DNA from: Clostridium sp. N3C
GTDB taxonomy: Bacteria > Bacillota > Clostridia > Clostridiales > Clostridiaceae
DNA: 64,000 bases
Direction: 5' to 3'
Assembly: GCF_900095445.1 (NCBI RefSeq)
Contig: NZ_FMJL01000003.1
Span: forward strand, 62,001-126,000
Shown here one piece after another: positions 18,322 to 28,365 of the stretch (positions are counted from its first letter, which is position 1; every line of letters starts with the position of its first letter). A program made the position numbers and the translations under genes. The notes under the pieces were generated by a model. That model was not told the DNA's origin, did not search any database, and worked only from the letters and a program-made list of their open reading frames with translations.

Positions 18322-18496
18322 GCATAATTTATCCATATTCATAATTTTTTATTAACTATTTTTAAAGATCATATTCTAATTTTTATCTCTCGAAAGAATG
18401 GAATAAATTATTCTTAATTTCAAACAATAAATATAGGTAAAAGCACATAAATTCTATTTTTAAATGTCATATTTAATTAAAGAAAGAGGTGGACAT

Positions 18497-19471
18497 ATGA
18501 GAAACATACGTACTGACTTAGCAGTAGAAGCTAGAGAGATATATAATGAAGAGAGCAATGGAAATCCTCAAGGGGTAGAATATAAAGAGTATTCAATTGG
18601 AGATGTTAGGGTAACAGATGTAACAATAACCAATGAAATTGGTGAACGTAATATGGGAAAGCCTAAAGGTACATATATAACTTTAGATTTACCGGAATTT
18701 GCTCACTATGATGGAGAAGCAAGAGATGAAGTTAGCAGAGCTATGGCTCAGGCTCTTGAAGGTATGATTAAGCTGGAAGATAGCATGACTACATTAGTGG
18801 TAGGATTAGGTAATTGGAATGTTACCCCCGATGCTTTGGGACCTAAAGTAGTATCGAAATTAATGATAACAAGGCACTTGAAAGAGTTGGTTCCTGATAG
18901 TATTGATGAAGGTATAAGGCCAGTTTGTGCAATAGCTCCAGGAGTATTAGGTATTACTGGTATAGAAACTTACGAAATTATAAAGGGTGTAGTAGAGAAA
19001 ATTAAACCTAATTTAATAATATGTATAGATGCCTTAGCTTCAAGAAAAATGGAAAGAGTAAATAGAACTATACAAATTGGTAATACTGGAATATCACCAG
19101 GTTCTGGAGTAGGAAATAAGAGAATGGAGATAAGTGAAAGAACTTTAGGTATACGAACTTTAGCTATAGGTGTTCCTACAGTTGTGGACGCTGCCACTAT
19201 GGCTAATGACACTATAGATATGGTGTTAGATGCTATGATTAAGGAATCAACTCCAGGTAGTAAATTTTATGAAATGCTACAGTCCATTGATAAAAATGAA
19301 AAGGGAAGAATGATTAGAGAAGTATTAGATCCTTATGTAGGAAATCTTATGGTTACTCCAAAGGAAGTTGATATGGTTATAGACTCCTTATCTGTTATTT
19401 TAGCTAATGGTATTAATATAGCATTGCAACCTGCTTTGGATTTAGATGATATTAATAAATTTTTAAATTAA
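18497..19471 (+). CDS. gpr: GPR endopeptidase (germination protease)
   Basis: 324 residues from the ATG behind AGAGGTGG; an ATG at 18464 would add 11 residues but lacks a site. The N-terminus MRNIRTDLAVEAREIY resembles the substrate cleavage site and is autoprocessed to activate the zymogen. GPR degrades small acid-soluble spore proteins when spores germinate. It is an aspartic-type protease; GLGNWNVTPDALGP is a family signature. Followed by spoIIP as in Bacillus. Confidence 0.96.
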   Translation: MRNIRTDLAVEAREIYNEESNGNPQGVEYKEYSIGDVRVTDVTITNEIGERNMGKPKGTYITLDLPEFAHYDGEARDEVSRAMAQALEGMIKLEDSMTTLVVGLGNWNVTPDALGPKVVSKLMITRHLKELVPDSIDEGIRPVCAIAPGVLGITGIETYEIIKGVVEKIKPNLIICIDALASRKMERVNRTIQIGNTGISPGSGVGNKRMEISERTLGIRTLAIGVPTVVDAATMANDTIDMVLDAMIKESTPGSKFYEMLQSIDKNEKGRMIREVLDPYVGNLMVTPKEVDMVIDSLSVILANGINIALQPALDLDDINKFLN

Positions 19472-19530
19472 AAATAGGATAAATTACACTAAAGAGTTAA
19501 AAGCTGGGAAGAAAAATAAGTGAAAATCTC

Positions 19531-19581
19531 TTTTAGAGCTATTAATCGAGATAAAGATCTACTTGGTTGGTAGCTCTAAAA
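19531..19581 (+). other. Inverted repeat between gpr and spoIIP
   Basis: TTTTAGAGCTA and TAGCTCTAAAA are perfect complements, 11 bp, around a 29-base loop. A T run is absent, so it is a weak terminator candidate or a stabilising or regulatory stem. Confidence 0.55.
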
Positions 19582-19623
19582 TTTAGCTTTAAATAAAATA
19601 TGTTAATTATCTCCTTTATATAG

Positions 19624-19652
19624 GCATATATAAACTCACCTATTAATATATT
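19624..19652 (+). promoter_or_regulatory. Possible SigE promoter for spoIIP
   Basis: GCATATA matches the SigE -35 consensus; 14 bases later AATATATT matches about five of eight positions of the -10. SpoIIP is SigE-dependent in Bacillus, which makes the site plausible, not proven. Confidence 0.4.
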
Positions 19653-19685
19653 TAAGTAGATTTACTAAAGAAAGTGGTGAGGTTT

Positions 19686-20792
19686 ATGTTATATGGGGGA
19701 ACCATAAAGCAGAACAACAATTCTAAAGTTTTTATTGCTACAGTAATATCACTATTTATATTGATTGTTGTAACTGTGTATGGTTTTAAAGTACTTTTTT
19801 TAAATAATGCTAATAACAGAAGATACAACAGTGTACTTTATGCTCAGGTAATTAATCATTCTATGCCTGTGATTGAGGTAACAACCTTTGAAGAAGAAGC
19901 ATTGGCGGAAAACAATATCACTATACAGGGAGAGGTTTTAAAGCTGTTAGGGATAGATATGAGTAATCCTATATCTATATTGGCTAGAGAGATTTCCTTT
20001 TTTAAAACTATTTCTATTAATGAAAATATAGGAACTTCCACAGTTGACCCAACTTATGCAATAAGTCCTTTTAATTTATCAGAAGGACAAATTACTGCAA
20101 GTTCCAATGAAGTAGTAAATAACAGTGTCTCTAGGGGAAACTCCGGCAATATAGTGGATGTGACTAATCCAGCTTTAAAACAAAATTTAGACCCGGCAAA
20201 ACCAAGGGTTTTAATTTATCACACCCATACTACAGAGTCATTTTCTCCTAATGGCAATTATAATTCAGATCAAAGTAAAAACATTGTGGACATAGGTGAA
20301 GATGTAAAGGCGGAATTAGAAAATAATTATGGTATTTCTGTTATACATGATAAAACTGTACATGATTCTAATATCAATAAATCCTATAGCAATTCAAGGA
20401 TAACCTTAGAAAATTATTTGAATCAATATAAGGATTTTGACTTGATTATAGACATGCATAGAGATGCTGTTTACAGCAAAAACAGTGTTACAATAACCAT
20501 GAATGGAGAAAGTGTAGCTAAAATAATGTTTGTGCTAACAAAAAAGAATCCATCTTTTAGTAAAAATCAAGCCCTTGTAAATGAACTTATAAAAATAAGC
20601 GATAATTTATTTCCTGGTTTTTGCAGAGGAACTTATTACTATAATTACGGGAATAAGTATTTTAATCAAGATAAAAGTGGTAATGCAATTCTTATAGAAG
20701 TGGGAGCAAATATAAATACCCACCAAGAGGCTAAAAATTCCGCCAAGTATACAGCTAGAATTATAGCTGAGTATTTAAGTAAGCAAAAATAG
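19686..20792 (+). CDS. spoIIP: Stage II sporulation protein P
   Basis: 368 residues from the ATG after GGTGAGG (a GTG 12 bases earlier is less likely). A membrane anchor (about 17-37) is followed by a long linker and the SpoIIP catalytic domain with LIYHTHTTESF, DMHRDAV and a C-terminal LIEVGANINT. SpoIIP cleaves peptidoglycan as amidase and endopeptidase with SpoIID and SpoIIM to drive forespore engulfment. Confidence 0.95.
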   Translation: MLYGGTIKQNNNSKVFIATVISLFILIVVTVYGFKVLFLNNANNRRYNSVLYAQVINHSMPVIEVTTFEEEALAENNITIQGEVLKLLGIDMSNPISILAREISFFKTISINENIGTSTVDPTYAISPFNLSEGQITASSNEVVNNSVSRGNSGNIVDVTNPALKQNLDPAKPRVLIYHTHTTESFSPNGNYNSDQSKNIVDIGEDVKAELENNYGISVIHDKTVHDSNINKSYSNSRITLENYLNQYKDFDLIIDMHRDAVYSKNSVTITMNGESVAKIMFVLTKKNPSFSKNQALVNELIKISDNLFPGFCRGTYYYNYGNKYFNQDKSGNAILIEVGANINTHQEAKNSAKYTARIIAEYLSKQK

Positions 20793-20852
20793 CCTTGGTC
20801 AATTGCTAAAAGTTGAAATTAATGTTTTATAATTGAATAAAAATTAAGAAAT

Positions 20853-20904
20853 AAGAGCATCCTTATAGGTGGTTAATATACTAGGGGGTGTTCTTTTATT
20901 TTGA
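20853..20904 (+). terminator. Terminator-like hairpin after spoIIP
   Basis: AAGAGCATCC pairs with GGGTGTTCTT (10 bp, two G-U pairs) around a 23-base loop, then a T-rich run. The 3' arm contains the only ribosome binding site of the next gene. Confidence 0.55.
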
Positions 20905-21230
20905 TAGGTAGAAAATATACAATAGTGTTATGGTTAAGTCTAATTGTTGTATTAATAGGAATTTTAAAAGTAAATATAGAAATTAACAGAATAAATGGTA
21001 AGGCATACGATGAAGAAACATATAAAAATGTTTATTCAGATAGTGATCATAGGGCAGATGCCTATGCAGAGATTACTCTTGATAATAAAAGGGGAGTACA
21101 ATTAAGGATGTATTATACTGCAGAGCCCTTTGATCTTAGGTTTTCCATCGGTAATAAAGTTATTTACATAAATAAAAGTATTTTTAATGGAAAGAAAGAA
21201 GAAACTAAGGTTAGCTCCCAGCAACAGTAA
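20901..21230 (+). CDS. Hypothetical single-pass membrane protein
   Basis: 109 residues from a TTG start; AGGGGGTG lies 10 bases upstream, inside a hairpin. One membrane segment (about 8-25) precedes a charged soluble tail. No family recognised. It lies alone between spoIIP and lepA. Confidence 0.65.
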   Translation: MIGRKYTIVLWLSLIVVLIGILKVNIEINRINGKAYDEETYKNVYSDSDHRADAYAEITLDNKRGVQLRMYYTAEPFDLRFSIGNKVIYINKSIFNGKKEETKVSSQQQ

Positions 21231-21265
21231 GAAATCTAGGAAGCTTGAAGGAAAATCACTTGTTA

Positions 21266-21296
21266 TTGACAGCAACTAAGGTGTCTATGATATAAT
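21266..21296 (+). promoter_or_regulatory. Putative promoter for lepA
   Basis: Perfect TTGACA (21266-21271) and TATAAT (21291-21296) hexamers, but the spacer is 19 bases, longer than optimal. The leader to lepA would be about 145 bases. Confidence 0.5.
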
Positions 21297-21414
21297 TTAA
21301 CTTGATTTAGGCAAGAATAGTCTTTATAGGATAATATGAACTAATCCATTTAAAGCAGATTTTGAACTTGAGTAGTTACATATATACTAATGCTATTTCA
21401 ATAATGGGGGTGAA

Positions 21415-21442
21415 GATTTCCCAAGAGAAAGTTTTGGGAAAT
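21415..21442 (+). promoter_or_regulatory. Hairpin between ribosome binding site and lepA start
   Basis: ATTTCCCAA and TTGGGAAAT-type arms form a hairpin. The only good Shine-Dalgarno-like sequence, GGGGGTGA (about 21406-21411), lies upstream of it, so folding would bring that site next to the ATG at 21448. Confidence 0.5.
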
Positions 21443-21447
21443 ATAAG

Positions 21448-23253
21448 ATGAAGAGCGATAGACAGAAACATATAAGAAACTTTTGCATTATAGCACATAT
21501 AGATCATGGAAAATCAACATTAGCAGATAGATTGTTAGAGAAAACAGGTACTCTAACTGAAAGAGAGATGGAAAATCAAGTACTAGACAATATGGAATTG
21601 GAAAAAGAGAGAGGAATAACTATTAAAGCTCAGGCTGCTAGATTGGTATATAAGAGCAAAGATGGAAAAGAATACATATTAAACTTAATAGATACACCAG
21701 GACATGTAGACTTTAACTATGAGGTTTCAAGAAGTTTGGCTGCTTGTGAAGGAGCCATATTAGTAGTAGATGCTACTCAAGGTATTCAAGCACAGACATT
21801 AGCTAATTGCTATTTAGCCTTAGATCATGACTTGGAAATTATTCCGGTAATAAATAAAATTGATTTACCTAGTGCTAGACCGGAGGAGGTAAAACAAGAA
21901 ATCGAAGATATCATAGGTCTGGATGCAGAAGATGCACCAATGATATCTGCAAAGTCCGGTTTAAACATAGATCAAGTTTTAGAAAGCATAGTAGAGAAAT
22001 TGCCATCGCCAGAAGGTGATGAAAATGCGCCTTTGAGAGCTTTGATATTTGATTCTTACTATGACAGCTATAAAGGTGTTGTTTGCTACGTAGCAGTTAA
22101 AGAAGGTACTGTTAAGCCTGGAACTAAGATCAAGCTAATGGCTACTGGCAAGTCTTATGAAGTTACAGAATTAGGAGTTTTTGCACCTGGTTTTATGCCT
22201 ATGCAAGAATTAAGGGCAGGAGATGTTGGATATATAACTGCTTCAATAAAAAATGTAAGAGATGCAAGGGTTGGAGATACCATTACTGAATTTTATAATC
22301 CTGCAGAAGAACCTTTACCAGGATACAGACCTGCAGTTCCAATGGTATATAGTGGTATATATCCTGTAGATGGTGCGGACTATGAAGAGTTGAGAGATGC
22401 TCTTGAAAAACTACAATTAAATGACGCAGCCTTGCAATTTGAACCAGAAACTTCCTTAGCTTTAGGTTTTGGTTTTAGATGTGGATTTTTAGGACTTCTT
22501 CATATGGAAATAATTCAAGAGAGAATAGAGAGGGAATATAATATTGATATTATAACCACTGCCCCTTCTGTTATTTATAAGGTAACAAAAACTAATGGAG
22601 AAGTAATTGAAATAACTAATCCTACAAATTTACCCGAACCTTCAGAAATACAATCTATGGAAGAGCCAATGGTTAAGGCTTCAATAATTACACCTTCTGA
22701 TTATGTAGGAGCTGTAATGGAACTATGTCAAAATAGAAGAGGAACTTATATTGATATGAACTATATAGAGGCCACTAGAGCGGTGGTAAACTATGAATTA
22801 CCTCTTAACGAAATTATATACGACTTTTTCGATACTTTAAAATCTAGGACTAGAGGTTATGCTTCCTTAGATTATGAGTTTAAAGGATATAAGGAAACAA
22901 AGCTTGTTAAGCTTGATATATTACTAAATGGTGATATAGTTGATGCTCTATCAATGATTGTACCAGCAGACAGAGCTTACACTAAGGGTAGAAATATGAC
23001 AGAAAAGCTAAAGGAATTAATACCAAGGCAGATGTTTGAAATTCCTATTCAAGCAGCTATAGGCTCTAAAATTATAGCAAGAGAGACTGTTAAAGCTATG
23101 AGAAAAGACGTGTTAGCTAAATGTTACGGAGGAGATATTACTAGAAAGAAAAAACTACTAGAAAAGCAGAAGGAAGGAAAGAAGAGAATGAGGCAGGTTG
23201 GTTCTGTAGAAGTGCCTCAAGAAGCTTTCATGGCTGTTTTAAAGGTAGAATAG
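21448..23253 (+). CDS. lepA: Elongation factor 4 (LepA)
   Basis: 601 residues, standard length. The translational GTPase N-terminus carries [17 protein letters not shown] and NKIDLPSA; the C-terminal LepA-specific domain follows. LepA acts on ribosomes, back-translocating or aiding initiation under ionic stress. There is no strong Shine-Dalgarno directly before the ATG. hemW follows after 12 bases. Confidence 0.98.
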   Translation: MKSDRQKHIRNFCIIAHIDHGKSTLADRLLEKTGTLTEREMENQVLDNMELEKERGITIKAQAARLVYKSKDGKEYILNLIDTPGHVDFNYEVSRSLAACEGAILVVDATQGIQAQTLANCYLALDHDLEIIPVINKIDLPSARPEEVKQEIEDIIGLDAEDAPMISAKSGLNIDQVLESIVEKLPSPEGDENAPLRALIFDSYYDSYKGVVCYVAVKEGTVKPGTKIKLMATGKSYEVTELGVFAPGFMPMQELRAGDVGYITASIKNVRDARVGDTITEFYNPAEEPLPGYRPAVPMVYSGIYPVDGADYEELRDALEKLQLNDAALQFEPETSLALGFGFRCGFLGLLHMEIIQERIEREYNIDIITTAPSVIYKVTKTNGEVIEITNPTNLPEPSEIQSMEEPMVKASIITPSDYVGAVMELCQNRRGTYIDMNYIEATRAVVNYELPLNEIIYDFFDTLKSRTRGYASLDYEFKGYKETKLVKLDILLNGDIVDALSMIVPADRAYTKGRNMTEKLKELIPRQMFEIPIQAAIGSKIIARETVKAMRKDVLAKCYGGDITRKKKLLEKQKEGKKRMRQVGSVEVPQEAFMAVLKVE

Positions 23254-23265
23254 GAGGATAAAATT

Positions 23266-24396
23266 ATGGGTGTAGGCTTATATATACACATACCATTTTG
23301 TAAGAGTAAATGCATGTATTGTGATTTTTGCTCTTTCAGTGGTAAGGAAAATATGATGATAGATTACACCCATGCTCTCTGCAAAGAAATACTTTTAGCC
23401 GGTAAAGGCAAAAATATAGAAACAGTTTTTATAGGTGGGGGAACTCCCACCTATTTGTGTTTAGAGGCATGGGAATTAATTGGAAATTGCTTAAAAGAAC
23501 TAAATATTAGTGATAAGGCTGAATTTACAGTGGAATGTAATCCAGGTACTATTGATATTGACAAGCTTAAAATGCTGAAAAAATTAGGTGTTAATAGAAT
23601 AAGCATAGGACTTCAAGCTTGGCAAGATAATCTGTTAAAAAGTATAGGTAGAATTCACACAAGAGATGAATTTATAGATTGCTTTAATATGGTGAGGTCA
23701 CAGGGTATTGATAATATTAATGTAGATATTATGTTTGGACTTCCTGATCAAAGGTTAAGTGATTTGAAAGAAACTGTAGAGGAGCTTTCTAAGCTTAATC
23801 CAGAACATATTTCCTGCTATAGCTTAATTGTGGAGGAGAATACGCCCTTTGGTAAATTATATGAAAAAGGTCGACTTAAACTTCCTGATGAAGACTTAGA
23901 GAGAGAAATGTATGACGAAGCAGTAAAACTTCTTGAGCAAAAGGGATATAAGCAATATGAGATTTCAAATTTCTCAAAGGATGGTTTCCAATGTAAGCAT
24001 AATATTAAATATTGGAAGACAGAGGAGTATGTAGCTTGCGGCCTTGCAGCTCATGGATATGTGGATGGAATAAGGTATAGAAATGAAGAAAATATTAAAA
24101 AATATATTAGAACGGTAAATGAATTAGGCCTTTCAGTGGTTGAAAGTTATAAGAATACAAAAGAAGATGATATAGAAGAATTTATGTTTATGGGTTTAAG
24201 AATGTTAGAAGGGGTGTCTGAGGATGAGTTTTATAATAGATTTGGTTTATCTTTATGGGATTTATATGGAGAGGTAATTACCAAATTTATAAAGATAAAT
24301 TATCTAGAGTATAAAGATAGGCATATTTCAATAAATCCTAAAGCCTTAGGCATATCTAACAGTATAATGTGTGAATTTATTTTAGATAAAAATTGA
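23266..24396 (+). CDS. hemW: HemW-type radical SAM heme chaperone
   Basis: 376 residues. YIHIPFCKSKCMYCDF carries Cys12-X3-Cys16-X2-Cys19 for the 4Fe-4S cluster plus the next Cys-rich step typical of the HemN-like family; GGGTPTYL follows. Formerly annotated as oxygen-independent coproporphyrinogen oxidase, HemW is now known as a heme-binding chaperone. Standard position between lepA and hrcA. Confidence 0.94.
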   Translation: MGVGLYIHIPFCKSKCMYCDFCSFSGKENMMIDYTHALCKEILLAGKGKNIETVFIGGGTPTYLCLEAWELIGNCLKELNISDKAEFTVECNPGTIDIDKLKMLKKLGVNRISIGLQAWQDNLLKSIGRIHTRDEFIDCFNMVRSQGIDNINVDIMFGLPDQRLSDLKETVEELSKLNPEHISCYSLIVEENTPFGKLYEKGRLKLPDEDLEREMYDEAVKLLEQKGYKQYEISNFSKDGFQCKHNIKYWKTEEYVACGLAAHGYVDGIRYRNEENIKKYIRTVNELGLSVVESYKNTKEDDIEEFMFMGLRMLEGVSEDEFYNRFGLSLWDLYGEVITKFIKINYLEYKDRHISINPKALGISNSIMCEFILDKN

Positions 24397-24516
24397 AAAA
24401 TGTTATAAATTTCTATAAAGCATAATAATTTAAAGAAAAAATGAGATTATGGAAGGTTTTAATTTATAAATCACTATATTTATATTAAACTTCTATATAA
24501 TAATTTCAATATATAG

Positions 24517-24545
24517 TTGACAAAGAAAAATGATAATGGTATTTT
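24517..24545 (+). promoter_or_regulatory. SigA-type promoter of the hrcA operon
   Basis: TTGACA (24517-24522) and TATTTT (24540-24545) with a 17-base spacer. The CIRCE operator follows 13 bases later. Confidence 0.8.
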
Positions 24546-24558
24546 TAAAACGTAGTGA

Positions 24559-24585
24559 TTAGCACTCATCGTTATTGAGTGCTAA
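24559..24585 (+). promoter_or_regulatory. CIRCE operator (HrcA binding site)
   Basis: TTAGCACTC, a 9-base spacer and GAGTGCTAA: a perfect match to the consensus inverted repeat. HrcA binds here and represses the operon; heat titrates GroEL and releases repression. Confidence 0.98.
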
Positions 24586-24600
24586 CAAAGAGGTGAGCAT

Positions 24601-25629
24601 ATGGAAATTGATGATAGAAAACTAAAAATACTACAGGCTATTATCAGTGACTATATTAATACCGGTGAACCTGTAGGTTCTAGAACCATCGCTCGCAAAT
24701 ATGATTTGGGAGTAAGTTCAGCCACTATAAGAAATGAAATGGCTGATTTAGAAGAGATGGGGTATATTGAACAACTTTATACTTCTTCTGGGAGAAAACC
24801 TTCTGATAAAGGTTATAGGCTATTTGTGGATAAATTAATGAAAACCCATGAGCTTACTGCAGAAGAAGACTTGTTTATAAAGAATATGTTGCTTAATGCT
24901 GCTTTATTTGAAGTGGAAAAAGTAATTAGGCAAGCAAGTGTAGTATTATCAAGATTGACACAACTAACTTGTGTAGTTAAAACTCCATCCGTTAAGAAAA
25001 GTTACCTAAGGGCAATCCAATTAGTTAATATTGATAATAACAATATGTTATTGGTTATTGTTACTGATAGTGGAATAATTAAGAATAGTATGATAAAAGT
25101 GAAAGGTCCTGTTAGTTCAGATATACTTATTAGATTGAATAATATGCTTAATACTAGATTGAGAAATTTGACCATAGAGGATATAAATCTTGAAGTTATC
25201 AATAATATAAAAAATGATCTTAAAGGATATGATGATATATTTAATGCAATTATTCCACCTCTTTATGATTGCTTAAATGAGGACAGTTGCGAAGTGTTAA
25301 CAGAAGGAGAAACAAATATACTAAAGTACCCTGAATATAATGATATAAATAGGGCTAAGGAGTTTATATCTTTTTTAGATAATAAAGAGATAGTTAATAA
25401 ATTAATTTCTGATTCTATAGATACAAAGGTTAGTATAGGAGAAGAAAACTATATTCCAGAGGCTAAAGATTACAGTATTATTTCTAAAGCCTATGGAAAA
25501 GATGGAAAAATTTTAGGATCCATTGGAATTATTGGTCCTACTCGAATGCAGTATTCAAAGGTTATTTCCTTATTAAATAAAGTTATTGAACTTTTGAATG
25601 AGAACTTAAAACATTATGATAATTGGTGA
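24601..25629 (+). CDS. hrcA: Heat-inducible transcription repressor HrcA
   Basis: 342 residues. The N-terminal winged helix (about 1-75; GEPVGSRTIARKY, SSATIRNEMADLEEMGY) binds CIRCE, and the rest is the GAF-like dimerisation region. GAGGTG precedes the ATG, 15 bases after its own operator. It heads hrcA-grpE-dnaK-dnaJ. Confidence 0.98.
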   Translation: MEIDDRKLKILQAIISDYINTGEPVGSRTIARKYDLGVSSATIRNEMADLEEMGYIEQLYTSSGRKPSDKGYRLFVDKLMKTHELTAEEDLFIKNMLLNAALFEVEKVIRQASVVLSRLTQLTCVVKTPSVKKSYLRAIQLVNIDNNNMLLVIVTDSGIIKNSMIKVKGPVSSDILIRLNNMLNTRLRNLTIEDINLEVINNIKNDLKGYDDIFNAIIPPLYDCLNEDSCEVLTEGETNILKYPEYNDINRAKEFISFLDNKEIVNKLISDSIDTKVSIGEENYIPEAKDYSIISKAYGKDGKILGSIGIIGPTRMQYSKVISLLNKVIELLNENLKHYDNW

Positions 25630-25667
25630 AGTATACTACATAAATGTAGTAAAAATGGAGGTGCGGT

Positions 25668-26315
25668 ATGACTAAAAAAGTCAAATATGAAGGGGAAGAA
25701 AAGGTAACTGTTGATGAGTCAACTGACAATAAGGATATGAATAATGAAAATGAAAATGAAACTGTAACTGAGGCAGAAGTGAGAGAAGATCAAGAATTTG
25801 AGGCTATAAATGAAGAGGAAGTAAAATCTGATGAAACTCAGTGCTGCAAGAAGCTAGAGGAAGAAAATAAAAAGCTTAAAGATGATCTAACTAGAGTTTC
25901 TAATGAATTAGAAACTCTTAAGGATAGATTGATTCGAACTACTGCTGAATATGAAAACTTTAGAAAAAGAACTGCTAAAGAAAAAGAGGGAATTTACACC
26001 GATGCTTGCATTGACGTATTAAAGAATATATTACCTGTGGCAGATAACTTAGAAAGAGCTCTTATTGCAGATGGTAGCCTTGAGGATATGAAAAAAGGTA
26101 TAGAAATGACCTTAAGACAGTTCAAAGATGCTCTAGAAAAATTAGGGGTAACAGAAATACCTACAGATGGAGAATTTGATCCTAATTTACATGATGCTAT
26201 GATGCATATAGAAGATGAAAACTATGGAAAAAATGTTATTGCTGAAGTATTCCAAAAAGGCTACATGAGGGGAGACAAAGTTATCAGACATAGTATGGTT
26301 AAAGTAGCAAATTAA
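25668..26315 (+). CDS. grpE: Nucleotide exchange factor GrpE
   Basis: 215 residues. An acidic disordered N-terminus (about 1-60) precedes the long coiled coil and the beta domain (NLERAL, FDPNLHDAM, GYMRGDKVIRHSMVKV). GrpE releases ADP from DnaK. The N-terminal acidic tail is longer than in E. coli GrpE but normal for clostridia. Confidence 0.97.
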   Translation: MTKKVKYEGEEKVTVDESTDNKDMNNENENETVTEAEVREDQEFEAINEEEVKSDETQCCKKLEEENKKLKDDLTRVSNELETLKDRLIRTTAEYENFRKRTAKEKEGIYTDACIDVLKNILPVADNLERALIADGSLEDMKKGIEMTLRQFKDALEKLGVTEIPTDGEFDPNLHDAMMHIEDENYGKNVIAEVFQKGYMRGDKVIRHSMVKVAN

Positions 26316-26405
26316 TGGCTTGAAATTATAGAATGACAACATAAATTTAGGTTAAATAAGCTTTAAGAAATTGAATTTTTGTAGAGTTTAAGGAGGAAAA
26401 ATTAA

Positions 26406-28259
26406 ATGGGAAAAGTAATAGGTATTGATTTAGGAACTACTAACTCATGTGTAGCAGTTATGGAAGGTGGAGAACCGGTAGTTATAGCAAACGCAGAAGG
26501 TTCTAGAACTACACCATCCGTTGTTTCTTTCCAGGCTAATGGTGAAAGATTAGTTGGTCAAGTAGCTAAAAGACAGGCTATAACAAATCCAGATAAGACT
26601 ATAATATCAATAAAGAGATATATGGGAACAGACCATAAGGTAAATATTGATGGTAAGGAATATACACCTCAAGAAATTTCTGCTATGATTCTTCAAAAGA
26701 TTAAAGCAGATGCAGAAGCTTATTTAGGAGAGCCTGTAACTCAAGCGGTTATAACTGTTCCAGCATATTTTAACGACAGCCAAAGACAGGCTACAAAAGA
26801 CGCTGGTAAAATTGCAGGATTAGAAGTATTAAGAATAATAAATGAACCTACAGCAGCATCTCTTGCTTATGGATTAGATAAAACAGATTCAAGCCAAAAA
26901 ATCTTTGTTTATGACCTTGGTGGAGGTACTTTTGACGTTTCTATCTTAGAATTAGGTGACGGTGTATTTGAAGTAAAGGCTACTAATGGTAACACAAAAC
27001 TTGGAGGAGACGACTTTGACCAGAGAATTATGGACTATATAGCTGATACCTTCAAGGCTGACACTGGTATAGAGTTAAGAAATGATAAAATGGCATTACA
27101 AAGATTAAAAGAAGCTGCAGAAAAGGCCAAGATTGAATTATCATCCTCAATGCAGACTAACATAAATCTTCCATTCATAACAGCAGATGCTACTGGTCCT
27201 AAGCATATAGATATGAATTTAACAAGAGCTAAATTTAATGAACTTACTCATGACTTAGTAGAAGCAACAATTGAGCCAATGAGAAAGGCTTTAGATGATG
27301 CTAAATTAACTATAAATGATATAGATAAGGTAATATTGGTTGGTGGTTCTACTAGAATTCCAGCAGTACAGGAAGCTGTTAAGAACTTTACTGGAAAAGA
27401 ACCTTCAAAGGGTGTAAATCCAGATGAATGTGTAGCAGTAGGTGCAGCTATTCAGGCTGGTGTTTTAACTGGAGATGTAAAGGACATTCTTCTTCTAGAT
27501 GTAACTCCATTAACTCTTGGTATTGAAACTATGGGAGGAATTGCAACTCCATTAATTCCAAGAAATACTACAATTCCTACAAGAAAGAGCCAGATATTCT
27601 CCACTGCTGCAGATGGTCAGACATCCGTTGAAATACATGTAGTTCAGGGTGAAAGACAAATGGCTGCAGATAATAAGACTCTTGGAAGATTCACATTATC
27701 TGGTATAGCTCCAGCTCCAAGAGGAGTTCCACAGATTGAAGTAACTTTTGATATAGATGCTAACGGTATAGTTAACGTTTCTGCTAAGGATAAGGGAACA
27801 GGAAAAGAAGCTAACATTACTATAACTGCTTCTACAAATCTAAGTGATGAAGAAATTGATAGAGCTGTTAAGGAAGCAGAAAGATATGCTGAAGAAGATA
27901 AAAAGAGAAAAGAAGCTATCGAAGCTAAGAATAATGCTGATCAGATAGTATATCAGACAGAAAAAACATTAAATGAACTTGGTGATAAGGTATCTGCAGA
28001 AGACAAAGCTAAGATCGAAAGTAAGTTACAAGCTCTTAAGTCTGTTAAAGATGGCGATAATGTAGAGGCTATAAAGAAGGCTACAGAAGAATTAACTCAA
28101 GAATTCTATGCAATATCTTCAAAGTTATACGCTAATGCAGATCCTAGTGCTCAAGGTTTTGATCCAAACAACATGGGAGGCGCTGCAAATAATGCAGGAA
28201 ATTCAGCATCTCAGGAAGATAATGTTGTGGATGCAGATTTCAAAGTAGATGACAAATAA
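26406..28259 (+). CDS. dnaK: Molecular chaperone DnaK (Hsp70)
   Basis: 617 residues. [13 protein letters not shown] opens the ATPase domain, with [12 protein letters not shown] and [10 protein letters not shown]; the substrate-binding domain follows from about residue 360 ([13 protein letters not shown]) and ends in a Gly/Asn-rich tail. AAGGAGG precedes the ATG. The frequent use of codons such as AAC and GTT fits high expression. Confidence 0.99.
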   Translation: MGKVIGIDLGTTNSCVAVMEGGEPVVIANAEGSRTTPSVVSFQANGERLVGQVAKRQAITNPDKTIISIKRYMGTDHKVNIDGKEYTPQEISAMILQKIKADAEAYLGEPVTQAVITVPAYFNDSQRQATKDAGKIAGLEVLRIINEPTAASLAYGLDKTDSSQKIFVYDLGGGTFDVSILELGDGVFEVKATNGNTKLGGDDFDQRIMDYIADTFKADTGIELRNDKMALQRLKEAAEKAKIELSSSMQTNINLPFITADATGPKHIDMNLTRAKFNELTHDLVEATIEPMRKALDDAKLTINDIDKVILVGGSTRIPAVQEAVKNFTGKEPSKGVNPDECVAVGAAIQAGVLTGDVKDILLLDVTPLTLGIETMGGIATPLIPRNTTIPTRKSQIFSTAADGQTSVEIHVVQGERQMAADNKTLGRFTLSGIAPAPRGVPQIEVTFDIDANGIVNVSAKDKGTGKEANITITASTNLSDEEIDRAVKEAERYAEEDKKRKEAIEAKNNADQIVYQTEKTLNELGDKVSAEDKAKIESKLQALKSVKDGDNVEAIKKATEELTQEFYAISSKLYANADPSAQGFDPNNMGGAANNAGNSASQEDNVVDADFKVDDK

Positions 28260-28278
28260 GTAATATAAAAATCTACTA

Positions 28279-28310
28279 AGGGGAGAGGGCGAAAATACCC
28301 TTTCCCTATT
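28279..28310 (+). terminator. Hairpin between dnaK and dnaJ
   Basis: GGGGAGAGGG pairs with CCCTTTCCC around an 8-base loop, with a short T-rich tail. It can act as a partial terminator or as a processing or stability element that lowers dnaJ relative to dnaK. Confidence 0.65.
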
Positions 28311-28365
28311 TTAGATTTAAGTATATAATGAATAGGTTGAGATTGTATTAGGTGGTGAAATGCGG

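Noticed and set aside
18445..18474. ACATA and CATATTT before gpr as a SigG promoter
   Set aside because: Weak at both boxes, and the start would leave almost no leader before the ribosome binding site.
21410..21451. A 13-codon frame before lepA as a leader peptide gene
   Set aside because: It has no ribosome binding site of its own and no biased amino acid content; retained only as a remark in the lepA finding.
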